A stretch of DNA of 64,000 nucleotides from Magnetospirillum sp. UT-4 (GTDB lineage: Bacteria; Pseudomonadota; Alphaproteobacteria; Rhodospirillales; Magnetospirillaceae). Position 1 is the stretch's first letter; each line of letters begins with the position of its first letter. This document shows, one piece after another, positions 7,596-21,927 of this stretch. The notes beneath the pieces were generated by a model, which was not told where the DNA came from, ran no database searches, and worked only from the letters and a program-made list of their open reading frames with translations. Position numbers and translations under genes: made by a program. The DNA lies in assembly GCF_902729435.1 (NCBI RefSeq), contig NZ_CACVCG010000112.1, positions 62,001 through 126,000 of the forward strand. Direction: 5' to 3'.

Positions 7596-8132
7596 ATGGG
7601 TGCCCAGGACAATTACGGACGAGCCGTCGACAGCGTCCGCCGTGCCGGGCTGCCGCCGACGCGGGAGCACATCCTGGTGGCGAGGCTGCTGCTCGACCGC
7701 GGCCCGGTGCCGGCGGTGGACGACCTGATGGACACCGTCTACGAGGAAGGCCTCGGCCTGTCGCGCCAGACCCTGGCCGACATCCTGGCCCGGTTCGGCG
7801 CCACCGCCGCGCCGGACCGCCCCCCGGTGCCCGCCGCCGATCCCGGCCGCCTGTCCGGCGTTGCCGCCATCCTGAAGGCGCTGGGCAATCCGTGGCGCTA
7901 CACCATCCTGTGCCACCTCGCCAACGGCGAAAGCTCGGTCGGTACCCTGGTCGCCCGGGTCGGCATCACCCAGTCGGCGCTGTCGCAGCATCTGGCGCGC
8001 CTGCGCGATCTCGGCCTGGTCCGCACCCGGCGCCAGCGCCAGCGCGTCTTCTATTCCCTGGCCGGGCCGGCGGTGGCCGGATTGGTGGCGTCGCTGTGCG
8101 ACGCCTGCGACGAGGTGCTGGCCAAGGGGTGA
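7596..8132 (+). CDS. ArsR-family regulator with an extra N-terminal domain
   Basis: 178 residues. The C-terminal half (about 90-178) is an ArsR winged helix: LKALGNPWRYTILCHLANGESSVGTLVARVGITQSALSQHLARLRDLGLVRTRRQRQRVFYSL. The first 70 residues (VRRAGLPPTREHILVARLLLDRG...) resemble the N-terminal DNA-binding domain of Fur-type regulators. A Cys pair near the end (LCDACDEVL) could bind metal or sense redox. Start at ATG 7596 with GGAGG five bases upstream. It follows oxyR in an iron/peroxide neighbourhood; the ligand is unknown. Confidence 0.8.
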   Translation: MGAQDNYGRAVDSVRRAGLPPTREHILVARLLLDRGPVPAVDDLMDTVYEEGLGLSRQTLADILARFGATAAPDRPPVPAADPGRLSGVAAILKALGNPWRYTILCHLANGESSVGTLVARVGITQSALSQHLARLRDLGLVRTRRQRQRVFYSLAGPAVAGLVASLCDACDEVLAKG

Positions 8133-8251
8133 GGGTCGGCTCGGCCCCGCGCGACGTAGCCCCTAAGCTGATCGAGCCTGTCCGCGAGGCGCCAGCTTAA
8201 ACAAAAATTGCCTCGCCATTCCCAAGTCCTGTCGTCATGGCCGGGCCTGAT

Positions 8252-8570
8252 CCACGGCTGTCCGGTTTAAATTTCGGATTGCCTTCTGGAGCCCTTGGTG
8301 ACGGCTGCGTCCAGGGTGACGCTGGCCGAAGTAGACAGGATTACCCTCGCCCGCTTGCGGGAGAGGGAGGGGCCCGTCGCGACAGCGACGGGAGGGAGAG
8401 GGTGCGCGCCGCCAGGTGCGCTTCGCGACAGCGAAAGCGCTGGTTTCTCCAGGTCTTGGACGCGTGGACACGCGCCGCCCTCACCCCGGCTCGCTGGCGC
8501 TCGCCCCCCCTCTCCCGCAAGCGGGCGAGGGGGGCAATTGCCAGCCGAAATTTAAACCGGACAGCCGTGG
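8252..8570. mobile_element. 319-bp MITE with 26-bp inverted ends and 7-bp target duplication
   Basis: The ends are perfect 26-bp inverted repeats: CCACGGCTGTCCGGTTTAAA continuing TTTCGG at 8252-8277 and its exact reverse complement at 8545-8570. The heptamer GCCTGAT lies immediately outside both ends (8245-8251 and 8571-8577), as expected of a target-site duplication. The interior has no credible gene and contains smaller inverted GC-rich blocks (CCCTCGCCCGC... and its complement). It is a non-autonomous transposon-like element; no transposase is in the window. The flanks, 8133-8251 and 8571-8686, hold no gene I can see. Confidence 0.8.
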
Positions 8571-8686
8571 GCCTGATCTGCGGTTGTCCACACTGGCCAG
8601 CCGTGGATTTGACCCACTGGCGTCCGGTTGACTCATTGGCAGTCCTCCATGGCGACACGGATCAATAGCGAGAATTTCGCTTCCCC

Positions 8687-9073
8687 TCACTTGTGCTTGC
8701 TGAACAGGTCGAAGACCTTGCACAGCAGGGCGCCGATGGGGCGCGGGCGGGGCGGGGCGAGGTGGTGGCCGAGATGGTCGCGCACCGCCTTGGCGGGGTC
8801 GGTCTCGGCGGTCTGCACCGCCTCCACGCCACGCGCCGCCATGTGCTTGACGAAGCCCTCGCCGGCCGACAGGGTGATCAGCGCGGCGATGCCGTCCAGC
8901 GGATGCGGGCGGTCGTCCTGGAAATGGTGGAACACCATCTCGGGGGGCAGTTCCACCCGTTCGGGGGCGGACAGCGTGCCCGCCGTGTCGATGGTGTAGA
9001 CCAGGAAGCGCCGCGCCCGACCGGCATGGCCGGTGACCGAAGCGAAATCGGAACTGGCGACCGCCACCCGCAT
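8687..9073 (-). CDS. NifX/NifB-like FeMo-cofactor-binding domain protein
   Basis: 128 residues. MRVAVASSDFASVTGHAGRARRFLVY and the later FHHFQDDRPHPLDGIAALITLSAGEGFVKHMAARGV follow the pattern of the dinitrogenase iron-molybdenum cofactor family (NifX, NafY and the NifB C-terminus). The initial strand and glycine-rich loops are conserved. Many stand-alone members occur outside nif clusters with unknown function, and no nif gene is in this window. Start chosen at ATG 9073, where the family homology begins. Confidence 0.78.
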   Translation of the reverse strand: MRVAVASSDFASVTGHAGRARRFLVYTIDTAGTLSAPERVELPPEMVFHHFQDDRPHPLDGIAALITLSAGEGFVKHMAARGVEAVQTAETDPAKAVRDHLGHHLAPPRPRPIGALLCKVFDLFSKHK

Positions 9074-9242
9074 TGATGAAAATCTCCGCACGTCTCGAGC
9101 TTCGCCGATTATCTGTGCAGTTCCCTCCGGCGGCAAGGGGCGGGCGCCGCTTACCCTCTCGATTCTTTACCGGATTTGGTGCATGGTACCCCCGGCCCCC
9201 CAATCAACGTCTCAACCGCTAAGGTTCGAGGGAGGTCGATTC

Positions 9243-9872
9243 TTGCCCATCCGGATCCTGATCGCTGAGGATCAGCAGCTCGTTCGCCAAGGGCTCGCCG
9301 CCTTGCTCAAGGCCGAAGACGTGGAGATCGTGGGCGAGGCCGAGGACGGCGAGGCCGCGGTCGCCGCCGCGCGCGCGCTGAGGCCGGACATCGTGCTGAT
9401 GGACCTGTCCATGCCGGCCCTCGACGGCGTCGAGGCGACGCGGCGGATCAAGCGCGCGGTGCCGCAGGTCCGCGTGCTCATCCTCACCGTCGCCAATTGC
9501 GAGCGCCGCGTCGCCGAGGCGCTGCGCGCCGGCGCCGACGGCTACGCCCTGAAGAAGCTGGGGCACGAGCAGCTGATGGCGGCCATCCATGCGGTGCGGG
9601 CGGGACGCACCTATCTCGGCCCGGGCCTGGACGAGGCGCAGGTGCGCGAATTCCTCGAAACCGCCGAGCCGCCCAGCCCGTCGCTGACCGCGCGCGAGCG
9701 CGAGGTGCTGCGGCTGATCGCGCAAGGCCAGAAGAACCGCGAGATCGCCGAGCTGCTGTCCATCGCCATCAAGACGGTGGAGACCCACCGGACCAAGATC
9801 ATGCAGAAGCTGGATCTGCACAATTCGGCGGAACTGGCCGCCTACGCCATCCGCCGCGGGCTGATCGAGTAG
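9243..9872 (+). CDS. NarL/FixJ-type response regulator
   Basis: 209 residues. A receiver domain (RILIAEDQQLVRQGLAALL, phospho-acceptor in DIVLMDLSMP, Lys in ALKK) is joined to a LuxR-type helix-turn-helix (LTAREREVLRLIAQGQKNREIAELLSIAIKTVETHRTKIMQKL). The start is TTG at 9243, seven bases after GGAGG at 9231-9235; no upstream ATG preserves the receiver start. It converges with a second regulator of the same type. No cognate kinase is adjacent. Confidence 0.9.
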   Translation: MPIRILIAEDQQLVRQGLAALLKAEDVEIVGEAEDGEAAVAAARALRPDIVLMDLSMPALDGVEATRRIKRAVPQVRVLILTVANCERRVAEALRAGADGYALKKLGHEQLMAAIHAVRAGRTYLGPGLDEAQVREFLETAEPPSPSLTAREREVLRLIAQGQKNREIAELLSIAIKTVETHRTKIMQKLDLHNSAELAAYAIRRGLIE

Positions 9873-9876
9873 GTCC

Positions 9877-10500
9877 TCACGTCGTCCAGCCGTTGTCCAT
9901 CAGCATGCGCATGGCCTGCAGGCGGTTATGCACGCCCAGCTTGCGGAAGACGTTGCCCAGGTGGGATTTCACCGTCACCTCGCTGACGTCCAGGCGGGCG
10001 GCGATGACCTTGTTGGGCAGGCCTTCGCGCAGCAGGCGGACGATGTCCTGTTCGCGCCGGGTCAGGCGCGTGGTGATGTCGCCGGCGCTCCGCCGCGGGG
10101 CGGTGCCGTTCAGCGCCGAGGACGGCATGAAGCGTTCGCCCGACGCCACCAGCCGCAGGGCCGACGTCATGGCCGCCCCGGACAGGTGCTTGGGGATGAA
10201 GCCGTCGGCGCCGCGGTTCATGGCTTCGAAGACGTGCTCGGGATCGGCGAAGGCGGAGAGAATGACGCAGCGGGTATGAGGGTGGACGCGGCGCATGTCG
10301 GTCAGGCCCTCGAAGCCGTTCATTCCCGGCATGCGCAAATCCAGGATGACCATGTTCACCGGCCGGTGGGCATGGACCGCCGCCAGCGCATCCTCGAAGC
10401 TTGCCGCCTCGAACACGGTGGTCTCGGGTGCGACGTTCTCCACGAACGGCCTCAACCCCTCCCTGACCATGGCGTGGTCGTCGGCTATCACGATGCGCAT
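9877..10500 (-). CDS. NarL/FixJ-type response regulator
   Basis: 207 residues. Receiver domain MRIVIADDHAMVREGLRPFV with acceptor in MVILDLRMPGMNG, then a LuxR helix-turn-helix (LTRREQDIVRLLREGLPNKVIAARLDVSEVTVKSHLGNVFRKLGVHNRLQA). It ends 4 bp from the convergent regulator at 9243-9872, but the two are not close copies: linkers and receiver sequences differ. The target genes are unknown. Confidence 0.9.
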   Translation of the reverse strand: MRIVIADDHAMVREGLRPFVENVAPETTVFEAASFEDALAAVHAHRPVNMVILDLRMPGMNGFEGLTDMRRVHPHTRCVILSAFADPEHVFEAMNRGADGFIPKHLSGAAMTSALRLVASGERFMPSSALNGTAPRRSAGDITTRLTRREQDIVRLLREGLPNKVIAARLDVSEVTVKSHLGNVFRKLGVHNRLQAMRMLMDNGWTT

Positions 10501-10677
10501 GAACGTTCCCTCCCCCGGGCTGAAGACCTACTTGATTCGGAATGGGTGCGCAAGGCGGAGGGGCGTGTCTTCCGCTTCCGTATAAGGCCCTCTATCCAAA
10601 GGAAATCCAACCTCCGGCCGGTCGCCGCAAAAACATCCTTTCGTTATGGTGCGGGAAAAAATACGGGAGGATTTGTC

Positions 10678-10896
10678 ATGGCGGCAGAAAAGCGGCGGCG
10701 CAGGGCGCCACCCATGTGCCTTGAACTCATCGGCGTCCTGGAATTGCGCCGCGACTTGTTCGAACGCCGCTTCGGCCGGCCGCCGCAACCGGGCGAGCCG
10801 CTGTTCTTCGACCCCAATTCCGAGCAGCCGCGCCGCATGGACGAGGAGGGCCGCCGCCGCGCCATGGCCGAACTCGACGCATTGTGCAACCTTTGA
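10678..10896 (+). CDS. Small basic/acidic protein of unknown function
   Basis: 72 residues, not recognised. It is Arg/Glu-rich with no membrane segment. The middle reads LELIGVLELRRDLFERRFGRPPQPGEPLFFDP and the end is helical and charged. ATG at 10678 is supported by GGGAGG seven bases upstream. It is 14 bp ahead of the DUF2934 gene and probably cotranscribed with it. Confidence 0.6.
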   Translation: MAAEKRRRRAPPMCLELIGVLELRRDLFERRFGRPPQPGEPLFFDPNSEQPRRMDEEGRRRAMAELDALCNL

Positions 10897-10910
10897 CGGG
10901 GAGCCCTTCG

Positions 10911-11243
10911 ATGCCGCGCAAGCCTGCCGCCACGGACGAATTTTCCGAGGACGCCATCCGCGCCCGCGCCCGTCACATCTGGGAACGTGAAGGCTGCCCC
11001 GAGGGCCGCGCCCTCGACCATTGGCAGATGGCCCGCTCCGAGTTGGCCATGGAGGCCGGGGTGCCGGCCGCCACCGAGCCCAACCCGGCCGCCGAGCGCG
11101 AGGAAGCCCCCCGCGACCAGCCGGTGGAACCCATCGAGGCGGTGGAGAACCAGGGCGCCTTCCCCGGCCTGGCCGACCAGGACGAGGAACAGCAATACCC
11201 GCGCCGCCGGCGAACGGCGCGGCGGGCGGAACGCAAACTTTAG
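10911..11243 (+). CDS. DUF2934 family protein
   Basis: 110 residues. The segment AIRARARHIWEREGCPEGRALDHWQMARSEL is the short helix-loop-helix signature of DUF2934, found in many proteobacterial proteins of unknown role. The rest is low-complexity and charged, ending in an Arg-rich tail. GGGGAG upstream supports ATG 10911. Confidence 0.75.
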   Translation: MPRKPAATDEFSEDAIRARARHIWEREGCPEGRALDHWQMARSELAMEAGVPAATEPNPAAEREEAPRDQPVEPIEAVENQGAFPGLADQDEEQQYPRRRRTARRAERKL

Positions 11244-11359
11244 TCACATCCTGTTCATATGTAGCGGAAACCCTGTTTACCCCTTTTGTCGTAGAAACGG
11301 CGAAGGGGTGAGGGCATTCTGTCCGTGACACGGACAGTGGCCGGGAAGGGGACCGCAGG

Positions 11360-12511
11360 ATGAAAATCGCGCAGGCTTCATGGAAGGGCGACGCGGCCGA
11401 CATCGCGCCGCTGGCGGCGCTGCAGCCGCAGCTGGTGCTGGCCTTCGGGTCGGTCGGCATGCTCGGCGCCGAGGGAATGTTCACGCGGCTGACCGGGGCG
11501 TTTCCCGGCGCCGATCTGGCCGGCTGCAGCACCGCCGGCGAAATCACCGCGCGGGGCGTATCCGACGATACCCTGGTGCTGACCGCCATCCGCTTCGACG
11601 GGGTGCGCCACCGGGTGGCCGAGGCGGCGGTGCCGGCCATGGACCGCTCCGAGGCGGCCGGTCGCGCCATCGGCGCCGCGCTGAAGGGCGACGGGCCGGG
11701 CGGAGAACGGCTGGCCGCCATCCTGCTGTTCGGCAAGGGCCTCGACGTCAACGGCAGCAGCCTGATCGAGGGCGTGATCGCCGAGGTCGGCGCCGCCGTG
11801 CCGGTCTCCGGCGGCCTGGCCGGCGACGGCGGGGCGTTCAAGCGGACGCTGACGGTGACCCCCTCCGGCATCCAGGCCGACGCGGTGGTGGGCATCGGCC
11901 TGTACGGGGCCGGGCTGCGCATCGGCCACGGCAGCTTCGGCGGCTGGGTTCCGTTCGGGCCGGCGCGCAAGGTCACCCGCTGCAGCGGCAATATCCTGCA
12001 CGAGCTGGACGGGCTGCCGGCGCTCAACATCTACCGCGAATACCTGGGCGAATACGCCAAGGACCTGCCGGCCTCGGGCCTGCTGTTCCCGTTCGAGATG
12101 CTGGACGAGAGCCACGCCTCGGTGGGCCTGATCCGCACCATCCTGGGCATCGACGAGCAGACCGGCAGCCTGGTGCTGGCCGGCGACATCGATCCCGACG
12201 GCCATCTGCGTCTGATGCATGCCAGCACCGACAAGCTGGTGGACGGCGCCGAGACCGCGGCGCGGCGCATCGCCGACACCCTGGGCGGGACGGTCGGCGA
12301 CGGGCTGGGCGTGCTGGTGTCGTGCGTCGGCCGCAAGCTGGTGATGGGCGACGCCGTCGACGAGGAGATCGAGGCGGTGGCGGCGGTGCTGGGCAAGTCG
12401 GCGACCCTGACCGGATTCTATTCGTATGGCGAGATCGCCCCGTTCTCGACCACCACCGACTGCAAGCTGCACAACCAGACCATGACCGTCACCTTCATCG
12501 GCGAGACCTGA
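11360..12511 (+). CDS. FIST-domain sensory protein
   Basis: 383 residues covering a FIST N domain (PQLVLAFGSVGML...GADLAGCSTAGEI) and a FIST C domain (ending MGDAVDEEIEAVAAVLGKSATLTGFYSYGEIAPF and MTVTFIGET). FIST modules are thought to bind small ligands, probably amino acids, for signal transduction. It ends one base before the hybrid kinase start at 12513, so it probably supplies sensory input to that kinase, which has no membrane or periplasmic domain of its own. Ligand and pairing are inferred. Confidence 0.92.
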   Translation: MKIAQASWKGDAADIAPLAALQPQLVLAFGSVGMLGAEGMFTRLTGAFPGADLAGCSTAGEITARGVSDDTLVLTAIRFDGVRHRVAEAAVPAMDRSEAAGRAIGAALKGDGPGGERLAAILLFGKGLDVNGSSLIEGVIAEVGAAVPVSGGLAGDGGAFKRTLTVTPSGIQADAVVGIGLYGAGLRIGHGSFGGWVPFGPARKVTRCSGNILHELDGLPALNIYREYLGEYAKDLPASGLLFPFEMLDESHASVGLIRTILGIDEQTGSLVLAGDIDPDGHLRLMHASTDKLVDGAETAARRIADTLGGTVGDGLGVLVSCVGRKLVMGDAVDEEIEAVAAVLGKSATLTGFYSYGEIAPFSTTTDCKLHNQTMTVTFIGET

Positions 12512-12512
12512 C

Positions 12513-15317
<2,805 letters not shown>

Positions 15318-15325
15318 GTGCCGCG

Positions 15326-16399
15326 ATGCTGCTGCAGATCGTCGATGACAACGAAACCAACTTGATGCTGTTCGAGCAGATTGCGCGGCGGCTGGGACCC
15401 GAGGTCGAGGTCGCATGCCACGCCGATCCGCTGGCCGGAATCGCCGCCTGCGAGGCGGAGATGCCGGATCTGGTCCTGGTCGACTACATGATGCCGAACA
15501 TGGACGGGCATGAATACGTCGCCCGCGTGCGCGCCATGCCGGGCGGCCGCGACGTTCCCATCGTCATGGTCACCGCCGCCGCCGAGCGTTCGGTGCGCCA
15601 GAAGGCCCTGGAACTGGGGGTCACCGACTTCCTGGCCAAGCCGGTCGATCCCAGCGAGGTGCGGGTGCGCCTCAACAACCTGCTGGCGCTGCGGAAGTCC
15701 CACCTCAAGCTCAAGAACCAGAACCGCTGGCTGGCCGACGAGGTGGCCAAGGCCACCGGTGCCCTCCTGGAGCGCGAGGAGGAGCTGATCGTCCGCCTGG
15801 CCCGGGCGGCCGAATTCCGCGATCCCGAGACCGGCGGCCACATCCACCGCATGGCCCATTATTCGCTGCTGATCGCCCGCAACTTGAATCTGCCCAAGGA
15901 CACCTGCGAGCTGATCCTGAAGGCGGCGCCCATGCACGACATCGGCAAGCTGGGCACGCCCGACGGCATCCTGCTGAAGCCCGGCCGGCTCGACGAGGAG
16001 GAGCTGGTGGTGATGAAGCGCCATCCGGTCATCGGCCATGCCATCCTGTCCGGCTCGACCTCGCAGCTGATCCAACTGGGCGCCGAGATCGCCCTGTCGC
16101 ACCACGAGCGCTGGGACGGGCTGGGCTATCCCCACGGCCTCAAAGGCGAGGCCATCGCGCTGCCCGGCCGCATCGTCGCCGTCGCCGACGTCTTCGACGC
16201 GCTGACCAGCGACCGCCCCTACAAGCGGTCGTGGGCGGTGGAGCGCGCCCGCGATCTGCTGGCCGAGAATTCCGGAACCCATTTCGAGCCGGCCTGCATC
16301 GACGCCTTCTTCGGCGCCTGGAGCGAGGTGCTGGCGATCAGGGAGCGGTTCGCCGATCCCGAGTTGCCCGAGGATGCGGGTCTTGCCGGAATGGTTTAG
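15326..16399 (+). CDS. Response regulator with HD-GYP phosphodiesterase output
   Basis: 357 residues. A receiver (VDDNETNLMLFEQI, acceptor in LVLVDYMMPNMDG, Lys in DFLAKPVDP), a short coiled linker, then an HD-GYP domain with HDIGK (near 203), HHERWDGLGYPHGLKGEAI and VADVFDALTSDRPYK. These are the metal-ligand and GYP motifs of active cyclic-di-GMP phosphodiesterases. It starts 8 bp after the hybrid kinase stop. Its stop overlaps the stop of the convergent substrate-binding protein gene. Confidence 0.94.
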   Translation: MLLQIVDDNETNLMLFEQIARRLGPEVEVACHADPLAGIAACEAEMPDLVLVDYMMPNMDGHEYVARVRAMPGGRDVPIVMVTAAAERSVRQKALELGVTDFLAKPVDPSEVRVRLNNLLALRKSHLKLKNQNRWLADEVAKATGALLEREEELIVRLARAAEFRDPETGGHIHRMAHYSLLIARNLNLPKDTCELILKAAPMHDIGKLGTPDGILLKPGRLDEEELVVMKRHPVIGHAILSGSTSQLIQLGAEIALSHHERWDGLGYPHGLKGEAIALPGRIVAVADVFDALTSDRPYKRSWAVERARDLLAENSGTHFEPACIDAFFGAWSEVLAIRERFADPELPEDAGLAGMV

Positions 16400-17163
16400 C
16401 GCTGGCCGTTCCAGTCGGGCAGGCCGTATTCGGCCAGAACGCGCTGGAACTCCCCGGAGGTGCGGAGGTCTTTGAGTCCTTGATCCAGCATTTCGGCATA
16501 GTCGGCGCCACGGCGCTCGGGCTTGGGCGTGAAGGCGACGAACAGGTCGCCGCCGGCCATGCGCCCGGCGATGCGCACCTGGACGCCGCCGTTGGAGTGG
16601 CGCTGGGTGTGGCGCAGCACCGCCTCGTCCTCGACCACCACGTCGACGCGCCGGGCTGCCAGCTTGCGCAGGTTGCGGCCCAGCGCGTTCTCGCCGGCCA
16701 GGGGCTGGACCTGGGTATGGCCGCCCGCCAGCCAGGAATCGATCTCGGGCGAATAGCTGTAATCCTGGGTGATGCCGACCACGCGGCCGCGCAAGCTGTC
16801 CAGGCCGGCGAAGCTCCAGGACTCGTCGGGACGGGTGGCGAAGGCGTTGACCTGCTTGCCCAACGCGTGGCGATGCAGGATCAGCCCATCGGCTTCGCCG
16901 GCCAGGGCGCCGACGGCGCCGTCGATGCGCCCGGCGCGCACGTCGGCCATGGCCCGCGACCACGGCATCGATTTGTAGACGACGCGCACGCCGCGCAGCG
17001 CGAAGGCCTTGCGGGCAAGCTCGATCATGTAGCCGGGCTGCGGCGAATCCGGCTCGCAGGTGTGCGGGCACCAGGGGTCGGCGGCCAGCACCAGGGTGGT
17101 TTCGGCCCGCGCCGGGACCGCCAGCGTCGCCATCAGGCCGAGGATCATGAGCAGGCGTCGCAT
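16396..17163 (-). CDS. Periplasmic substrate-binding protein, family 3
   Basis: 255 residues with a cleavable signal peptide ([22 protein letters not shown]). The mature protein follows the SBP_bac_3 fold: [30 protein letters not shown], then [22 protein letters not shown] and the hinge region [13 protein letters not shown]. Such proteins bind amino acids or small organic ligands for ABC transporters or as soluble sensors. No permease is beside it; the divergent neighbour is a membrane-bound hybrid kinase, so a sensory partnership is possible. Confidence 0.87.
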   Translation of the reverse strand: MRRLLMILGLMATLAVPARAETTLVLAADPWCPHTCEPDSPQPGYMIELARKAFALRGVRVVYKSMPWSRAMADVRAGRIDGAVGALAGEADGLILHRHALGKQVNAFATRPDESWSFAGLDSLRGRVVGITQDYSYSPEIDSWLAGGHTQVQPLAGENALGRNLRKLAARRVDVVVEDEAVLRHTQRHSNGGVQVRIAGRMAGGDLFVAFTPKPERRGADYAEMLDQGLKDLRTSGEFQRVLAEYGLPDWNGQR

Positions 17164-17234
17164 GCGGTCCTCGTGCACAGGGGGGGATTGCCATACTATC
17201 ATCCGGCAGGGGCCGTTCAAGGCAAGGGTGCGAC

Positions 17235-19867
<2,633 letters not shown>

Positions 19868-19871
<4 letters not shown>

Positions 19872-21763
19872 GCGCCGGAGGGACGGCGGCCCCGTTTCTG
19901 CCCATGTCGCCGGCCGAGATGGCGGCGCTGGGGTGGGACGCCTGCGACGTGGTGCTGGTCACCGGCGACGCCTATGTGGACCATCCCAGCTTCGGCATGG
20001 CGGTCATCGGCCGGGTGCTGGAGGCCGAGGGTTTCCGCGTCGGCATCATCGCCCAGCCCGACTGGACCTCCGCCGCCGCCTTCGCCGCCCTGGGCCGCCC
20101 GCGCCTGTTCTTCGGGGTCACCGGCGGCAACATGGATTCCATGGTCAACCGCTACACCTCGGAGCGGCGCATCCGCTCGGACGATTCCTACACCCCCGGC
20201 GGCGAGGGCGGACGGCGGCCGGACCGGGCGCTGCTGGTCTACGCCCAGCGCTGCCGCGAGGCGTTCAAGGACGTTCCGGTGGTCCTCGGCGGCATCGAGG
20301 CATCCTTGCGCCGCATCGCCCATTACGATTACTGGTCGGACAAGGTGCGCCGCTCGGTGCTGCCCGATGCCAAGGCCGATCTGCTGGTCTACGGCAACGC
20401 CGAGCGGGCGGTGGTGGAGATCGCGCGGCGCGCCGCCGCCGGCCAGGCCCCGAAGGCCATGGCCGACATCCGCGGCACCGCCCTGATGCTGCCGCGCCTG
20501 CCCGAGCACTGGGACGAGGTCGATCTGTCCGCCGTGGACGAGTCCTCGCCGGGCCACCGCCCGCGTGCCGCCCGCCAGGTGGTGCGGCTGCCGTCCTACG
20601 AGCAGGTGGCGGCCGATCCGGTGCTCTACGCCCAGGCCAGCCGGGTGCTGCACCAGGAGAGCAATCCCGGCAACGCCCGCCCGCTGGTGCAGCGCCACGG
20701 CGACCGCGAGCTGTGGCTGAACCCGCCGCCCGAGCCGCTGACCACCCCCGAACTGGACGCCGTCTACGAGCTGCCCTATGCCCGCGCCCCGCATCCCAGC
20801 TATGGCGAGGCCCGCATCCCGGCCTGGGAGATGATCCGCTTCTCCATCTCGATCATGCGCGGCTGCTTCGGCGGCTGTTCCTTCTGCTCCATCACCGAGC
20901 ACGAGGGGCGGGTGATCCAGAGCCGCTCGGAGGCCTCGATCCTGCGCGAGATCGAGGCGGTGCGCGACCGCACCAAGGGCTTCACCGGCACCATCTCCGA
21001 CCTCGGCGGTCCCACCGCCAACATGTGGCGGCTGAACTGCCGCGAGCCCGAGGTGCAGCGGGTGTGCCGCCGCCCCTCCTGCGTCTATCCCGACATCTGC
21101 AAGACCCTGGAGACCGACCACGGCCCGCTGGTCGCCCTCTACCGCAAGGCCCGGGCGGTGCCGGGGGTCAAGCGGGTGGCCATCGGCTCGGGGGTGCGCT
21201 ACGACCTGGCGGTGCGCTCGCCCGACTACGTGCGCGAGCTGGTCAGCCACCATGTCGGCGGCTATCTGAAAATCGCCCCCGAGCATACCGAACCGGGGCC
21301 GCTGTCGCACATGCTCAAGCCCGGCATCGCCAGCTTCGAGCGCTTCCGCGCCATGTTCGACGCGGCGGCGGCGGCGGCCGGCAAGCAGCTCTACCTGATC
21401 CCCTATTTCATCGCCGCCCATCCCGGCACCAGCGATCAGGACATGCTGAACCTGGCGCTGTGGCTGAAGCGCAACGGCTTCAAGCCGGACCAGGTGCAGA
21501 CCTTCCTGCCGTCGCCCATGTCGCTGGCCACCGCCATGTATCATTCCGGCCTCGACCCGGTCCGCCCGGTGCGCCGCGCCGGACCCCGGGTGGAGGTGCC
21601 CAAGGGCGAGCGCCGGCGCCGCCTGCACAAGGCCTTCCTGCGCTGGCACGACCCCGAGAACTGGCCCATCCTGCGCGAGGCGCTGAAACGCATGGGGCGC
21701 GCCGACCTGATCGGCCCGGGCAAGCACCAGTTGGTCCCGGCGGGAGGAATGCGGCGCGGCTGA
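19868..21763 (+). CDS. YgiQ-family radical SAM protein
   Basis: 631 residues. The N-terminal domain ([30 protein letters not shown]) precedes a radical SAM core with [10 protein letters not shown] (Cys333, Cys337, Cys340) and a C-terminal region ending [12 protein letters not shown], matching the YgiQ family over its full usual length. The 4Fe-4S cluster should cleave S-adenosylmethionine; the physiological substrate is unknown. GTG at 19868 overlaps the upstream kinase stop as GTGA, indicating translational coupling. Confidence 0.92.
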
Positions 21764-21800
21764 AACCCGCAACACCCACGGTCGCCCGGCATCATTCGGG

Positions 21801-21927
21801 CCTCACCCTGAGGAGGCCGCGCCAGCGGCCGTCTCGAAGGGCGAGGTCCGTCGCACCCCCGCCGTCGCAAATCCTTGGCCCGCCCCATCCTTCGAGACGA
21901 GTGCCGCGCGCTCTCCTCAGGATGAGG
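21801..21927. repeat. Long imperfect inverted repeat between convergent genes
   Basis: CCTCACCCTGAGGAG (21801-21815) pairs with CTCCTCAGGATGAGG (21913-21927) with one mismatch; nested inside, CGTCTCGAAGG (21830-21840) pairs exactly with CCTTCGAGACG (21889-21899). The right arm recurs at 12-26. It lies between the ends of ygiQ and yihY, so the RNA could act as a transcription end in both directions. Confidence 0.75.

Noticed and set aside
8687-9073. NifX-like gene taken as evidence for a nitrogen-fixation cluster
   Set aside because: No nif structural or regulatory gene is in the window, and stand-alone members of this domain family are common.
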